Source: Pegea sp. RAD2-039
Lineage: Eukaryota; Chordata; Thaliacea; Salpida; Salpidae
Direction: 5' to 3'
Assembly (NCBI GenBank): GCA_034620365.1
Contig: JAQGEQ010000045.1
Span: 868,001 to 932,000 of the forward strand
Length of the DNA: 64,000 nt
Of the stretch, positions 23,229-36,769 are shown piece by piece (within the stretch, counting starts at the first letter, position 1; every line of letters begins with the position of its first letter). The position numbers and the translations under genes are program-made. The notes under the pieces were generated by a model, which ran no database searches, was not told the origin of the DNA, and saw nothing but the letters and a program-made list of their open reading frames with translations.

Positions 23229-25711
23229 ATGTTAGCAATCGATTCACAAACAGCGTGGAATTCAATGCCGCAATACGCTCACCATGTTTCTGCATCAGTA
23301 GGAGCTGGTATGAGTCGAAATCCACCTCCACACCTGACACAGATGACAAATCACATGACTGGGGGTATTTCGTCAGCCGCAGCAACTTCCACGATGCAGT
23401 CTATTACTGAGCTAAAACCTAGTGGGTTCATGAACGAAATGCCCCAACATTTGGGTGCTTCAGCTACAAGTGGTGTTGGTGATAACGTAGGTCACTTGAT
23501 TAATCAAGGGAATGGTCACAATCAGGGAGGAATGAATCCTTCAAGTGGGAAGCAAACTCAAGAGACAAGAGTGAAGCGACCAATGAATGCTTTTATGGTG
23601 AGTTCAATTCTCTATCAAAATAGATATTCAATTTCAAAGAAAAGTATTTTGATGGCTTCCAAGAAATCAACTGGTTGGTTAACAGGAGGAATTTCTTGAG
23701 GGTTTTTGGAGATCATTAGATCTTACCAAAGTCTTACCACTTAAAATATTAAACGGTTTCTAATAATTACTTCAAGCTATTAACATTTAATATGCTAATC
23801 AAGATGTATTAAGTTTCAGTTTTTCAACATTTTTTGTTGGTATTTTATCATTTATTTTTAGTAAATATTTATAAATGTAAAGAATACTTGATAGTTTGTG
23901 TAACAACATTACGATGATACATTCAAACCATAAAAGAATATGAAATTACAAACTAGTTGTTATGTAACTGTTAAATTGAAACAATTTCGATTTTAAAAGC
24001 TATTTGTTTTATATAAATGTTCTCAACATTTTTTTACTATTCGATGATTAGTTTGAAAAAAACTTAGAAAAGGTTGTTGGTTTATTTTTGTATTTCTTAA
24101 TAGTAGTAATCGATGATTTTAAACATATTATAAAAACGAAAAATAATTATCTAATTAACAAATATTGCTGATAATGATATATAGTAAAATATTCTTATCT
24201 AATTTATTATTTTAATTCAATCTAAGATGAAAATTTTCAATATTTTAAAGCTAAAAAGTTTTAAAGAGTCGAGTCAAAAAAAACTTTAATTGTTTTCAAA
24301 TTGAGAAAGAAAATAATTTAGTAAAAAGCATGAAAGTCAAATAAGTCATTGCCAAATCTTTGTTCGAATGCTTTTAAAAGATCGGAAAAATAACTAATAC
24401 TTAGCCGGCACAAATTCGATTATTTGGGCGGCTAACAAAAATGGCGCCATACTACATTTTCTATTTACTATTTAAGCTATAAAAGTATTTACAACTTAAA
24501 GAGTTACACATTTCCTTCAATATTTTGCTAGAAACATTTAGTAGCTGAAAAAGCAACAATATAGGAGACTGTTTTTTAACTCCGATTTCGTCATAGCTAA
24601 TTTATTATCGAGAATTAGTCTGTTTGAGTTTCTTATCGATCATTAACAGATGCATACAAAAAAAAATCAAATATTTTTAAAAGTTTTTTCACAAGCTAAA
24701 TTTAGAAGAAAAAAAATCGACTCTAAATTGAAATTTATTTATTTTTAGGTGTGGTCACGTGGTCAACGACGGCAAATGGCTCACGAAAATCCTAAGATGC
24801 ACAATTCAGAAATCTCTAAACGTCTCGGGGCTCAATGGAAGACTTTATCGGATACAGACAAGCGCCCATTTATTGACGAAGCTAAAAGATTACGAGCTCT
24901 TCACATGAAGCAACATCCGGACTATAAATATCGTCCACGCCGTAAAACCAAGGCAATTGTGAAAAAGGACAAATTCGGCATGTCCCCTGGTACTCTTCCT
25001 ATGATACAAGGAGGAGGTACCCCAATCCATGTCACATCAGGACGTAATCACATGCCCCCTGGTCCGTATGAATACCACCTCAACAGTTACTGTACCAGCC
25101 AGTTAGGCGACCACATGAACCCCTATACAAGTGCCCAGTCGGCCCAAGCCGCTCACGGTTTCACTCATCCTGGCATGGCTGGGGCTGGAGGTGGTCAACG
25201 ATACGAACCTGTCCATATGTCTGTCTATCCATACGGATACAACTCGACTAATCTGCCCAGCATGACCCTGCCGCTTCCCGGTCAGCATGGGTCAGCGGCT
25301 AATGGTTATTCACAACCAGCTTATAACGAGTCACCATCACCAGCTTATAATAGTTCCATCGCGCCAGTCAACACCATTCATAACCTAATCACGACCGGAG
25401 CCCACCAAGGAATGCACTCGCCTGTCAACGCAAGTCCAGGGGCTACATCCAATAACTGTGCAGGAAGTAACTCCACAGCAGGGACTCCACCTAATCACCT
25501 TCAATTGATGATGCCAATTAATCACTCGGTGTCAGTAGCGAGTCAACTAGCCGGAAATGGGATTTATATGCAGCAAGTGAGTGACCACTCAAGTCCAAAC
25601 ACAACAGATCATGTCGAAGCTTCTAACAGTCCCGATCTCAACCATCATCAACACTACACACCCCAAGCTTCAACAGTGCACCTTAATATGCATGGGAACC
25701 ATAACCTTTGA
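23229..25711 (+). CDS. SoxB1: SoxB1-family HMG-box transcription factor, two exons
   Basis: DNA-binding regulator of ectodermal and neural fate that bends DNA at ACAAT-type sites in the nucleus. Exon 1 is 23229-23597 (123 residues) and exon 2 is 24749-25711 (320 residues), 443 in total. The HMG box spans residues about 114-195: VKRPMNAFM ends exon 1, and [46 protein letters not shown] and [13 protein letters not shown] follow in exon 2. RRKTK followed by a VKKDKFG stretch is typical of group B1 rather than B2 (usually RRKPK). Both flanks are low-complexity and rich in N, G, H, M, P and S, as in Sox activation regions. The 1151-bp intron falls between the M and V of NAFMVW, whereas vertebrate SoxB1 genes are intronless. 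The start is the first ATG, but the frame stays open about 45 codons upstream to a TAA near 23094. Confidence 0.93.
23598..24748 (+). other. SoxB1 intron interrupting the HMG box
   Basis: GTGAGT donor at 23598 and TTATTTTTAG acceptor ending at 24748. It is phase 0 between residues 123 and 124. The body is AT-rich with no second gene seen. A short less AT-rich patch around 24400-24450 holds AAAATGGCGCC, similar to a YY1 core. Confidence 0.85.
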
Positions 25712-28700
25712 TTAGTATGTCCTTGATGGAGACGGATCTATATCGAAGACCTTTTCTTCTTCAGTAGTGTAATAACGAGTATTTAGTCTTACCGGTTGCA
25801 AGCTATGTACATACGTTTACGAGGTTTGAATATCTCGAACTTTTCGTTGTTTTCTTTTTTTTTCGTTTTTTCCTGTAAGTGCTTAAACTTCCAAACACAC
25901 TGTCTTCACTATTAATATATTGCAAAAATACTTTTGGTCTTTTAACTTCACTAAGAATTAACTAAAGTGATCATGTTAAAAAAGAACAGAGATTCTTTTT
26001 ACTATTTACAAATTGGGGTAGACTCTCTATTTGATCTTCAGCACCTTAAATAATACTTCCTGAGTATCACAAGTTAAAGTTGGCAATCATAGATCTTTTG
26101 TACATCACTATTATAAACTCTTTTAAGTGTAGTACAGGTCAATTTATATCAAATGTCAACACTATACCAGCTTTCTTCAAACCTATTTAGTTGCATGCGT
26201 CGAATATTCCTTCAACTTGCTGTTTGTTTTCATGCTTTGATATCTACTCATTCAAATGTGATAATAGATGAGAGAATTGAAACTATTTTCTACCTAATTG
26301 TAACTTATACTTTCATATATTCAAAAAAACTCTTGTGCTGTTATATACAATACAGCAAGCTATTCCAATTTAACGTTTATCAGTCAAGTACTTCATTTTT
26401 TAAAGTATTATTGAAAATCTGGACGAATTTTACATAGAAATGTTCGGTTGCAGTCGGAAATTATATTAGAATAAATCTTTTTTTTACTACTAGACAATTT
26501 TTACAATCTTGTAATCGTAAATTGAATATTTCTCTTATTAGCCGAACTATTTTTAAACTTTTTAAACATAATATTTGAGCAGTCCTACTTTTCAATATTT
26601 AATAATCTCTTCAATAAAATGATTTGAAAACTTTTTCTCTAGAAATCTTCACGAGATTTGTACATCTATTTTTGTTGATTTCAACTTTAAGTATGAACAA
26701 CTTTCCATTTTATGCAATTCTATATCACCAACATAGCTTTTGTGAAGCCTTTTTTACGGGTTTATTTCTAATTTGTGTTCTTGTTTTTGCTAAGCATGTG
26801 TTCTCAAATAAAAACTAAAGTTTGAATCCCCTAAAGAAAGCAAAGAGTTGATCAGAAAACTTTGTAGTTTTTTTCACCAAATCGAAACCTAATAATCTCC
26901 TTATCTTTTAAACTTTCATGTCCTTATAACTTCAATTTCTCCATTTTTGTTGCTGTGAACAACAAATATTTTCAAAGCCTGCTGGAATCGGGTCGATTTG
27001 ATGTCTCTTGTCGTGAATGCGTTTGTAATTTGCAGTTAGTAATCCCGGTACATGCAGTCCTGGTCACTTGAATGAAACAAGCAATGATATCATCAACATT
27101 GTTTCTTTGTTTTGCATTAATATTTTCTTATCTTCAGGCTTTCAGTAGAATTTTTTTTGTGAGGATAAACTGTTGTCCAAAATAATAAAAATATTTGATT
27201 GAAATTGTTTTCTGGTGGAATGGAAGATAGGAGGTAGATTTATTGGTATAAATAGCTAAATCTATCTTTACACTTGAATGGAGCTGTGGATAAAGCAGTG
27301 GTCTTCATTTGCAATTAATCAGGATAGGTGCTTATGTTTGAGTAGACTTCAACAGCTTATCATCTAACAGCTGAAAAATATTGCTTAAACCAGTGACAAA
27401 TAAAACTGAGTAGTTATGTAATGGACTGGAGCTTTTACCAAAAGCTGAAATGTATGTAATTTATTTGTTTAGCTGCTTTCTAGTTTGTTAACAAATGTGT
27501 CTGAAACATGACATCCACACAATATTTTTTATCTTAAAGCTTCGTTTTTTGTGTCCACATACGTTGTTCATCAAGATCTTATTTTTAATCGACCAAAATA
27601 ATCTTCATTGCAATTTGAAAGAGCAAAAAAGAGAAATGTTATTTCAGCGAAAAGGGCTAAGCAGGATTGATTCAAAGACTTAAAAATATTCATTTTTTTC
27701 ATTATATTTTCAATTGCAATGATTTATCTAACTGAAATTATGAAATTAGCCGAAACACTGAGAATTTAATTGAAGTTTTTTAGGTTCAAACTCAGCTTAA
27801 ACTTTTCGTTTCGTGTTTCAGTTTGTTTTTTATTGTTTTGTGAGAAATTGAGCATAAATTTTGATGCTTAGTTTAATATTTTTTATAGCTGTAAAATATT
27901 CTATTTAAATTATTTTAAAATTTTTGTAGGCTATTATTTATATAAATACAAATTTACAATAAACTACAATTTAAACAAACATTGATTAGAAAGTTTTAAC
28001 ATTTATTATGTTAACAAATAGAGTTGAACTTCTAATATGCAAATTTGCAATTTGTTTTTAAATAAAGTTGTTAAAATTTTCTTTTTGTTAAAAAAAAAGT
28101 CTTCATCAGAAATAGAAAAAGTATAAAGTAGTTAGACTGTAAAACTGGGAAGGTAGACTCATAAGTTTACTTGTTGTATGATAAATATTTTGAAATGGAA
28201 ATTATTTTCAAATTTAAAAATTAAAACAGTTTATAGCAGGTGACTGAACCTAAAGATGTTTTGTAACAAAATAAAACTCTTTTAAAGATGAGGATGAAAC
28301 GTTTATTTTGTTTTTGAAATATTTACAGTTATAAAGTTTGAAATAAACTTTGTGTTGATTGATTGAAGACGTTTTCTTTACAAACAAACTTTCAGTATTA
28401 ACTCAACTTAGCTTTTCTATTTTGTAACTTTTAATATTTTATAAATATATGAAAAACATTAAAGCGTAAAATACAATTTTTTACAGCTTAATTATGTTTA
28501 CAAGTTCTTTATATATTTACTAGATGTGGTTGATTCAAACTTTTTGTTTTATATTATAGTTCGTGTTCAATAGACAAACGAGACCGTAAATATTTGCTAA
28601 TAAATCAATAATTATAACTAAATATTTAGTGTTAAAGTGATAGATGAGTTAAACGATAAAAATATATGTTCTTTTGGTGATTGAATGAGTTTTTCATTAA

Positions 28701-31700
28701 AAGATTTATCTTGTAATTGAGTTATTCCATTATACTTACAAGTCGAAGATGAAAATGATCATTATTTTAAGTAAATGCTTTTTTGTTCAAATATTTATCA
28801 AATAGATAACTGATTTGAATGTAATTTCAGAAAGTCTTATGCATCAAAGATTTAATAATTAATTTGTCATCTAGTTCCTGTTTTGAGGTATTTTACTTAC
28901 ATACATTCAATAATAAAATACTTTCTATCAGTCAGAAGAGCATTGAAGCAGAAAAGACTGATTCTACATGTAGTGGATGACAAGGAAGCGAAGAAATTTC
29001 ATTTGTGCAGCAGCTAAACAAAACCAAATAAAAGAACTCTAACCGTTGATGATGTCTAGTGAGTTTGCAGGAATTATGGGGGGTAGGACTGATTAAAAAC
29101 CCGTTTTTCGTTTGGTACTAGCTTTGAGTCTACTTGAGTGGTTTGTTGAGCAAATCTCTAAGCTTCATGACATAGCTACGTCACAACGCCGACAACAGGC
29201 TTCGTCCTAACTGTGTTGTTGATAGGTCTTCAAGTGGGCTAGATGGCAATGAACAAAATGCAATTTTTTGGTGATTTTCTAAAAAAGAGAAAAAAAGTTA
29301 AAAGACAATTTGTCCTTAATAAGCTGATTGAAAAATAATTTAATTGATTTATTTTTCAAAATTATTGTTACTTTTAAACAAACTTTTGAATAAACTACGG
29401 GTTAGTTGTTAATTTTTAAACTTACTCATATCGTAAAGGAAATTGAATAAAATATTATAAAATCCAGAAAGCTTTTTACAAACAACAAAATTGTTGAAAA
29501 TGATGTGACTTCAATTTTTGAAAATTGCAAACAAACTTTATTTAAATAAACTTGTAATTGAAACTGAAAAGAAAACTATAAAGTTTACAGAGGTAGTTTT
29601 CGTTTTAATTTTTTATGTTTTACAGTGAGAACTAAAAACAAACTGATGAATTTATGATCGATTATTCTAAATTGACCAAAAAATTTTATACGCAGTCTTC
29701 AAACTATTTTAACTTTTTTCTTCTATAATTGCGGATATAAAATGAGTTTCAATGTTTCGTTTGTTGAAAGATTCGTAGCTATTTAGTAATTTCAACAAGC
29801 ATCTCAATCTTCAAGTTTTGCTTCTTCAGTTAAACAACTTCAAGTCTAATGCAAATTGATTTCTTTTTCAGCTGTAAATAGAAAGAAATTACTTAAAGAA
29901 AAAAATTGTACAGTTTTTAATTTACTCTTATAAATCAGCTACTGGTATTATGTTAATTGTCAAAGTTCATCAACAACAGAAACAAAATTAAAATATAAAA
30001 AGATCTAATTTTATGAAAATTAAATTTTTTAACTTCTGAAAAAGCTATATATAAGTTAACTAGATGATAGCTTAAGGAGAAAGGGTCTGGCAGAAATTCA
30101 ACTGATACTGGCGGCCATTTTATACATTTATTTTCCTGTGTTAGAAATTTATGATGCATTATACAAGTAGTAAGCTATAAATATTTCAGCGCTAACATTA
30201 TATTTATTTTGTTATTATTTAGTAGATTGATATTTGTGTTATAAAGTTATATAATAATAATTATTACTATAATATTAACATATTATAAACATACAAATAA
30301 AACTAGATCTTTTGTAATTAAAATTTTGATTAAGTTGCGAAGACTCAAACACAAAATCATAGATAAATATTTCTAGGTTTATTAATATTTTTTCTCATTG
30401 TAAATTACATTTATATTTTCATTTAAAAACCTAATTATTTATGATAAGTGATTTTATAGTGTTTAGATCAATTTACAACACCAACTAAATAAACCAATAG
30501 ATTGTGATTTAATATTAGTTGTAATTAGGTTTTAACTGAAGTATAAATTGTAGTAATTAGTGGGTAACAAAAAACAATTTGGAGTAGAGACAATTACTGA
30601 GTGGCCACCTTTCGGACATCAACAAGCTTGACAATTTTCAAATTAAACAATACTTTGGACATTTTAAACTTAAAGAAATACTTTCTCCTAAAACTAACTT
30701 CTTTCTTTTAGTCTTTTATAATTTTTTTGTCGTTTATTTGTAAAGTTGTTCCATAAATTTCCTATTGCTTTATTTTAATTTCCTTTTTTACTGATTATAT
30801 TTATCTATCTAATAACAACTTAACACGGTTTGTAATTTGCTTTTAACTGACAGAAATTGATTAAAAAGTAAACAAAATAAATTTCCACTTTAATGTATTG
30901 AAATTTATACTAAATCAAAATTAACTTTTTCAAATAAATTCGAATTGAATGTTAAATTCTTGAAAGCTTTTTACTGTCTCTAACTTTAAATGTGAAATTT
31001 TTTTAGGTGTTTTGATTTTGTGTGTAATTTAAAAATTATTTTTATCTCTATTTTTACAACATAAAAATTGGTAATAAATAAATTATAAACTCAGAATACA
31101 CTTTGCTGAATTTATTGAGGTTTTAAAACAATATGAAATGAACTTTATATTTTAAATATTTACAGTTCCAACCAAACATGGTAAAAATTACAAAAAAAAT
31201 ATAAATTTAAAAGTATGTTTGTCTTTTAAAGAATGAAAATTAAATAAATTGTAAAAATAGAATCACTAAGAGTGATATTTTAGTGGCGATGTTTTGTGAT
31301 GGATTCTTTGAATTATGGTAATATTTTTTATATCGATAGATTTGATAAAAATAAAAAAATTGAATATTTTCTAAACTTCTTTTTACAAATGTTCAATTTC
31401 TAGCTAGAAAGCATCCTACTTATAGAAGTACTTCAACGAAAAGGAAAACCAAAACTATTTAAGGAGGTCTTACGTCTCCATCAATCTATTAAAATAATTC
31501 TTTTAAATGAGAAATAGTTTTCAGAAACCTTTTCAATCTAATCATTTCATCACCTGAACAAATCTTTCAACTTCCTTTTAAATATATTAATAATTTTGAT
31601 GGTTATTAAAGCATAAAAAATTTTTCCACGAAAATGGGTTTTTCTTATTTTATTTTTGATAAATTATATTCTATAAACTCAGAAACCATTAATAAATATT

Positions 31701-34700
31701 AAGGTCAAATTAAACTACTATTTATTTGATAATTAAGTTTAGAGGTTGTAATTGTAACAACAACAATTAGAGAAGCACGAGTTATATGAGATGAACCAGT
31801 AGTTGGTATTCAAGTACCATTAACTTAAATATCTTGTAGAGTACTTAAAAATAAATCAGTTTGACTTGTATTTTCTTGTTATTCATTTTGTTGTTGGGTT
31901 TGAAGCTATACAATTGTCTCTGACCAAGTTTTGTGATAATTTCATTGATTTAGGCATATTAATTTTGCTTCGTAAATACTTTATGAAATTACCCATACAG
32001 TAGTATAAAGCTTTTGGTCACGTGATCGGTTAAAAAATTGAAGCGGAATTCATGCTTGAGTAATTTCATGTGTAGGATATTTTAGTTATAACACGAAAGT
32101 TGTTCACTTTGATTTCCATCAACTATATTTTCCCCAAAGTTCTCGAAACCTAATACATCCAATTTACTAAAATAATTTTCTTAAAGTGGTTTGATTTCAT
32201 TTCCAATTTTTTTTATTGGAAACTGCAGATTTTTAGCTTACTCTAAATCTAACTAACAAAAATCTGGCACGTTCGTGCTCAGTGAAGCGTGACTAGATCC
32301 GTTGCCCAACTCATATGTCACAATCAACTCAACAAATACCATTGATCATAAATAAGTAAACTCAGAAGCAGCTAAAAACGGCACCATCTAAAACTCATTC
32401 AGTTGTTTGTTAAAGAAATTTTATCACTAAAAATCTATGCTCAAACAGCTTCGCCCAATTTACGCATGAATGACTTAAACATACGAAAGAACTCACGTTC
32501 CCGAAAAAAACGTTGTTTCCTTAGAAATTTTAGAGACTTATAGGGTGACATTTCAAATATAAATCAATCTCAAAAACACGTGAAAAAATCTGATCACCTT
32601 GCATACCATATTTAATTTTTTAAAAGTATTTCTAGTCTTTTATTTCAATCGAAATTTGTTATTCAATATTCATGATTAAAATATGTCTTTTATTACGATC
32701 AATAACCAACTTTTCGACTTGTGCAACCTTAAAACACCTCCGCTCTAAACGAAACCAACAAAACCTCACAAGCAATCTGCTATGTTCAATTATTAGCTTG
32801 ACATTTGAAGTTATAAACATTTTATGAGCTGACGAATTCTAAAAGACAAATAATTGGTTTTTATTTTTATGAATGAAACTCAAAGAAATAATTCTTTTTA
32901 ATTTGTTGATTTCTAACAAAAAGCAGAACTATAATTAAGAATAGGTTGATAGCTGAGAATAAACTCAGACTTAATCCATAAATATATAGCCTAGTAGTGT
33001 AAGGAAGTTAAAGGCAGGTAATTATGATGATCTGATCGTGAAAGTAAGGTCATGGTATCGTATCTAGCTACCAATTGAGTTACAACAACAGTTGTGTTGA
33101 AAAACTGACGAAATCTTTGTTTTCAATGCGTTCTTGTCGTTGCTAATGACAATTTGAAGCAGCAAATTACGTTGCTATGTGTGAAATTGCGTTTTATAAA
33201 TGTGTAACTTGTATTCAAATGCTGTTGCTTTTTTGTATGTTTTATTAATGAATATTTTGTAGATTCTTTTTGAAATAAACTAAGCGGTAAAAAAAGTTAA
33301 CTTTCTGATTTTGTGGCAATTTTTATTTATTTTGCGGAAATAGTTTGAAAATTAGTCAAGTTTTTTGAGTTTTTCTGTAATTGAAGTCATGTCAATATCA
33401 TAAAAGATCAATTAGCAGTTGTTTCAGCTGAACATCATAAAATAAAATATATTTTACGAGTAACAAAGTTGAAAGAGTTTAATCCTTCTACATCTATCAG
33501 CTCTGATTATTTTATCAACAAACCCTCTTTCATCTACTAATTTTATTACACCTACATTTTCAACTATTGAATTTGGAAACAACAAATTAAGACTGAAACT
33601 CTTTGACAAGAGTAATAAACTTTTACAACCTACCCGCCACAACCATTTACTAAATAGTAGAACCTAATTTCAACCAAGCAGCTAGTTTCTTTTCTCATCT
33701 ACACCTTGACCTAGAAAAAGTAGAAACATAAAAATTAGATTATAAAAACTAATCAACAAAAGTATAGGAACAAATAATCAGCTGTTTTATAAATTCATTC
33801 ACCAGCAAGTATCTTTGAACTTTTATATTCAATTAATAATTACCACCGGAAGATAATCCGGAAACAGCAGAGAGTTATCATGTAGATGAGAAAATTAATA
33901 AGATTTCTTTTCACGTCTTCTGCATGTGAAGCGTTTATTCAATTTGTTTGTTCGATTTTCTCGAAAGTTTTAAAACAATTTTCTAATGTTCTTGTAGAAT
34001 CAACTGCTTTGAATTCTCTTTACATAAACTTCATGAACTTTTGATGCAGTTAAGTTATTCTATTTCCATCTGTCTTCTTGTAATTGACTAATATCGAAAA
34101 CTGTTTACTTGTAAGAATCAAACTTTTTATTTGCTGCAAACTTCATTTAGTTTTTCGAATCTTCAGTTTGAATCAGTCAGACAACGTGCACAAAAACAAT
34201 TAAATAAGATTTAAATGATCCTGAGATATTAGTTTTGAATCCAGCAGCTGGTGATGTGTGTGAATTATTAACTTAATACTTAGCTTCAATTTAGAAACTC
34301 TTTTCGCAGAGGAAAACTGGATGTAGAGTTGGAGTCGGTTTAGTCACATCATTAAATTGAATCAACTGCAAGCTGCTTGCTAGTCACGTGATCAATGACA
34401 CGTTCTTGAGAAATAAGAAAAAGAAAAGAATTTCAAAGATGGAAGAGTAGTTCTAAGTCTCCAGACCTAACTGATGTTTGTTCAATCGGACCTAGCTGTG
34501 TTCTGCGCAAATAAACGCAAGGCAAAGAGTGAATGTAAAACTGAATGCTCGATAACATGATTTCTACATCAGTAACACGTGCACGATCTAAAAGGTGATA
34601 ATTACATCACAAACACATCGGATATTCAACATCAAAGTGATATACGAAACCATGCATCGACAACAAACCTCGTTGATGAACAATGACTAGAAACTCACGG

Positions 34701-36400
34701 TCAAACATAAAATATCAGGATGGTTTTATTTAAACAACTTCAAAGCTTATTTGAATATTTACATTCACAATTAGACTTTCAACATTGCTTTAGCTTCATT
34801 ATACTTCTTAATTTCAAAATTTTTTTCTTTACTTTTACCAAACTATTTGCTTAATATTGTTTTTAACATTTTGTGTCTGAACGTTTATTAGAAAAAATTA
34901 ATTGGTTGTTGCATGGGCGAAACGGTTGTTGATGTAATCGAGACATGCCTGACTTCTATCCACTTCTCACGCAAATACGAGCTTATAGCTTCTTTTATGT
35001 TTGCATCGCATGATATGTAGTATTAAGTTGGCAGTGATTGTTGTGGTTTGGGTACACAAAAATGATTTTATTCAACAATTTTCCATCATTCTGTTTGAGA
35101 GTGTGGTAGATACAATTAAGATATTTGTAGAAAGGAAAGTTGAATAAAAATCACTCTTCATAAATCTTCATCATTAAACAAAAGAAGTTGAACTTCTGAA
35201 GACTACAATTTACAAATTTGAATCTACCTCGTCGCGACATATCAATGTTTGTGTCATTAAATCTCTAAGATATCTTTTAGATCAGCTAATTAACAAATTC
35301 TTGAGACATTTTCTAGGATTATCCTTATGTGGCTCGTTTAGATACTATGATAACAACAACATCATATCATAGTTGGTCAAAAAGATAAACCTTAACATTT
35401 AGAATGGGTTTAGATAAAGATAATCTTTTTTTTTTACAAAAATGAAGCAGTAAATTACCCGAAACAGCGAGAAGTTGACGTTTATAATTGTTGTAAATTT
35501 AAAACATTTATTTTACTTAAAAGTGAACACACTTAAATTTGATTAATTAAAATAGTTTCAACGAACTTCTCATTACTACAACCGGCTAAGATTGAAAATG
35601 ATTTTGAAGTAAACATGATAATTGTCTTTTTATGTTCAGAATTACTTTTATCGTGGGAAATATTTGTAGTTTTCTTACAATCAATGACACATTTTTTAGT
35701 TTAATCCTAACATCTTAAAATATGTCAAGCTACCTAAAAACTAAATATATATTTATGAATACGTTCAGAAAATTTAATAAGCGCTTATGTTATTTTCTCA
35801 GAAAGTAATTCTTCTACTTTCTTAGAAAAAAAAAGTTAAATCTGTTAGACAAAAATAAATAACTTGACCGAACCCAGCCACCTGCAAGTATTTGGTGTTT
35901 AACTTGATTTCAATAACACCTTAGCAATAAATTAAATGCCAAAAAATATATTTTTCAGTATTTTTTTTGTTAAATCATTCACAAAGAATTTGAAAACAGT
36001 TTTCATTATTTAGTAAAATATATTTTATTACCAAATGCTTTTCTGGCCCAAATTTATAAAAAAAAACTTGTTGGTACCCTTTGCTACTTGTTAAATAAAT
36101 TAGACTTAAAATAGCAGAAAATAGGAGAAATTATTAAAAGAACTTAAAAAAAGTTGTAGAATATTTAAATTAGGTAGTTTCCAAATAATTAACAAAGAAA
36201 AAGGACTTGAATTAGTTCCAGCAAAAAACATTCAAATCGTTAAAGTTTGTTTGGTTTTTAAGTGCAGTTAGAGCCGTAAGAGCAGCTGTATAAACGCTAA
36301 TGTTACAAATTTCCTTTAAATAGTAACCAGCGAAATAAGAAATTAATATTCTGTCTATTTATCTTACTTTGTCAAGCAAAAAGTTTATTACAGCTTTTGT
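25712..36400. other. 3' UTR of SoxB1, then gene-poor AT-rich region
   Basis: The SoxB1 3' UTR should begin here; its end is not clear, and AATAAA occurs near 26808. No further coding exon was recognised; the ORFs of 60-94 codons at 26.1-27.7 kb lack any family signal. Islands of higher GC occur at about 28930-29240 and 34230-34720. TCACGTGA sites lie at 32019 and 34384. Confidence 0.55.
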
Positions 36401-36401
36401 T

Positions 36402-36611
36402 TCAATCGGTGTGAAAATAACAGTCAGAAAATGGCGGGAAAAATATATCAAAAAGTAGGAGGGTGTACCGCATGGCAAAATTTGTACAATGCAAGCTCCA
36501 GATGCTGTCGATCTTATATAAGTCGTTGATGACGTTCATCATGGTTGAGGGGTCAAACTGGCGCGGTGTCGCGTCACACAAACCACAGGACACCATAGCG
36601 TTACTTAGCAA
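36402..36611 (-). other. Unidentified small open frame in a GC-elevated island
   Basis: A minus-strand frame of 69 codons, ending before 36402. The part at 36450-36600 is clearly less AT-rich than its surroundings. It includes VSCGLCDATPRQFDPSTMMN and later IDSIWSLHCTNFAM. I do not recognise the product. The overlapping plus-strand frame (36463-36768) looks no better. It could be a lone exon, a decayed processed copy, or conserved non-coding DNA. Splice-like sites are not convincing. Confidence 0.2.
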
Positions 36612-36673
36612 TCTTCAGTTTCATCATTTCACTGACATTTCACACGATGTAGTGCGGTCTTTCCCCCTCATAT

Positions 36674-36689
36674 CGAGTCACGTGACTCG
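36674..36689. promoter_or_regulatory. 16-bp perfect palindrome centred on CACGTG
   Basis: CGAGTCACGTGACTCG reads the same on both strands. The core TCACGTGA is the preferred site of USF/MITF/TFE-type bHLH-Zip factors, and the flanks extend the symmetry to 16 bp. It lies next to the GC-elevated island ending near 36770. Confidence 0.5.
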
Positions 36690-36769
36690 GAATTTAAGGT
36701 ATAGAAATGGTGAAGACGGTAATGAAAGTTTTCGTTCACTGTCGGGGTTTTTGGTATCTACTGATTAAT

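Noticed and set aside
26153-27683. Three open frames of 62-94 codons downstream of SoxB1
   Set aside because: Hydrophobic, AT-driven residue content with no motif, no splice support and no family resemblance. Best explained as SoxB1 3' UTR or intergenic chance frames.
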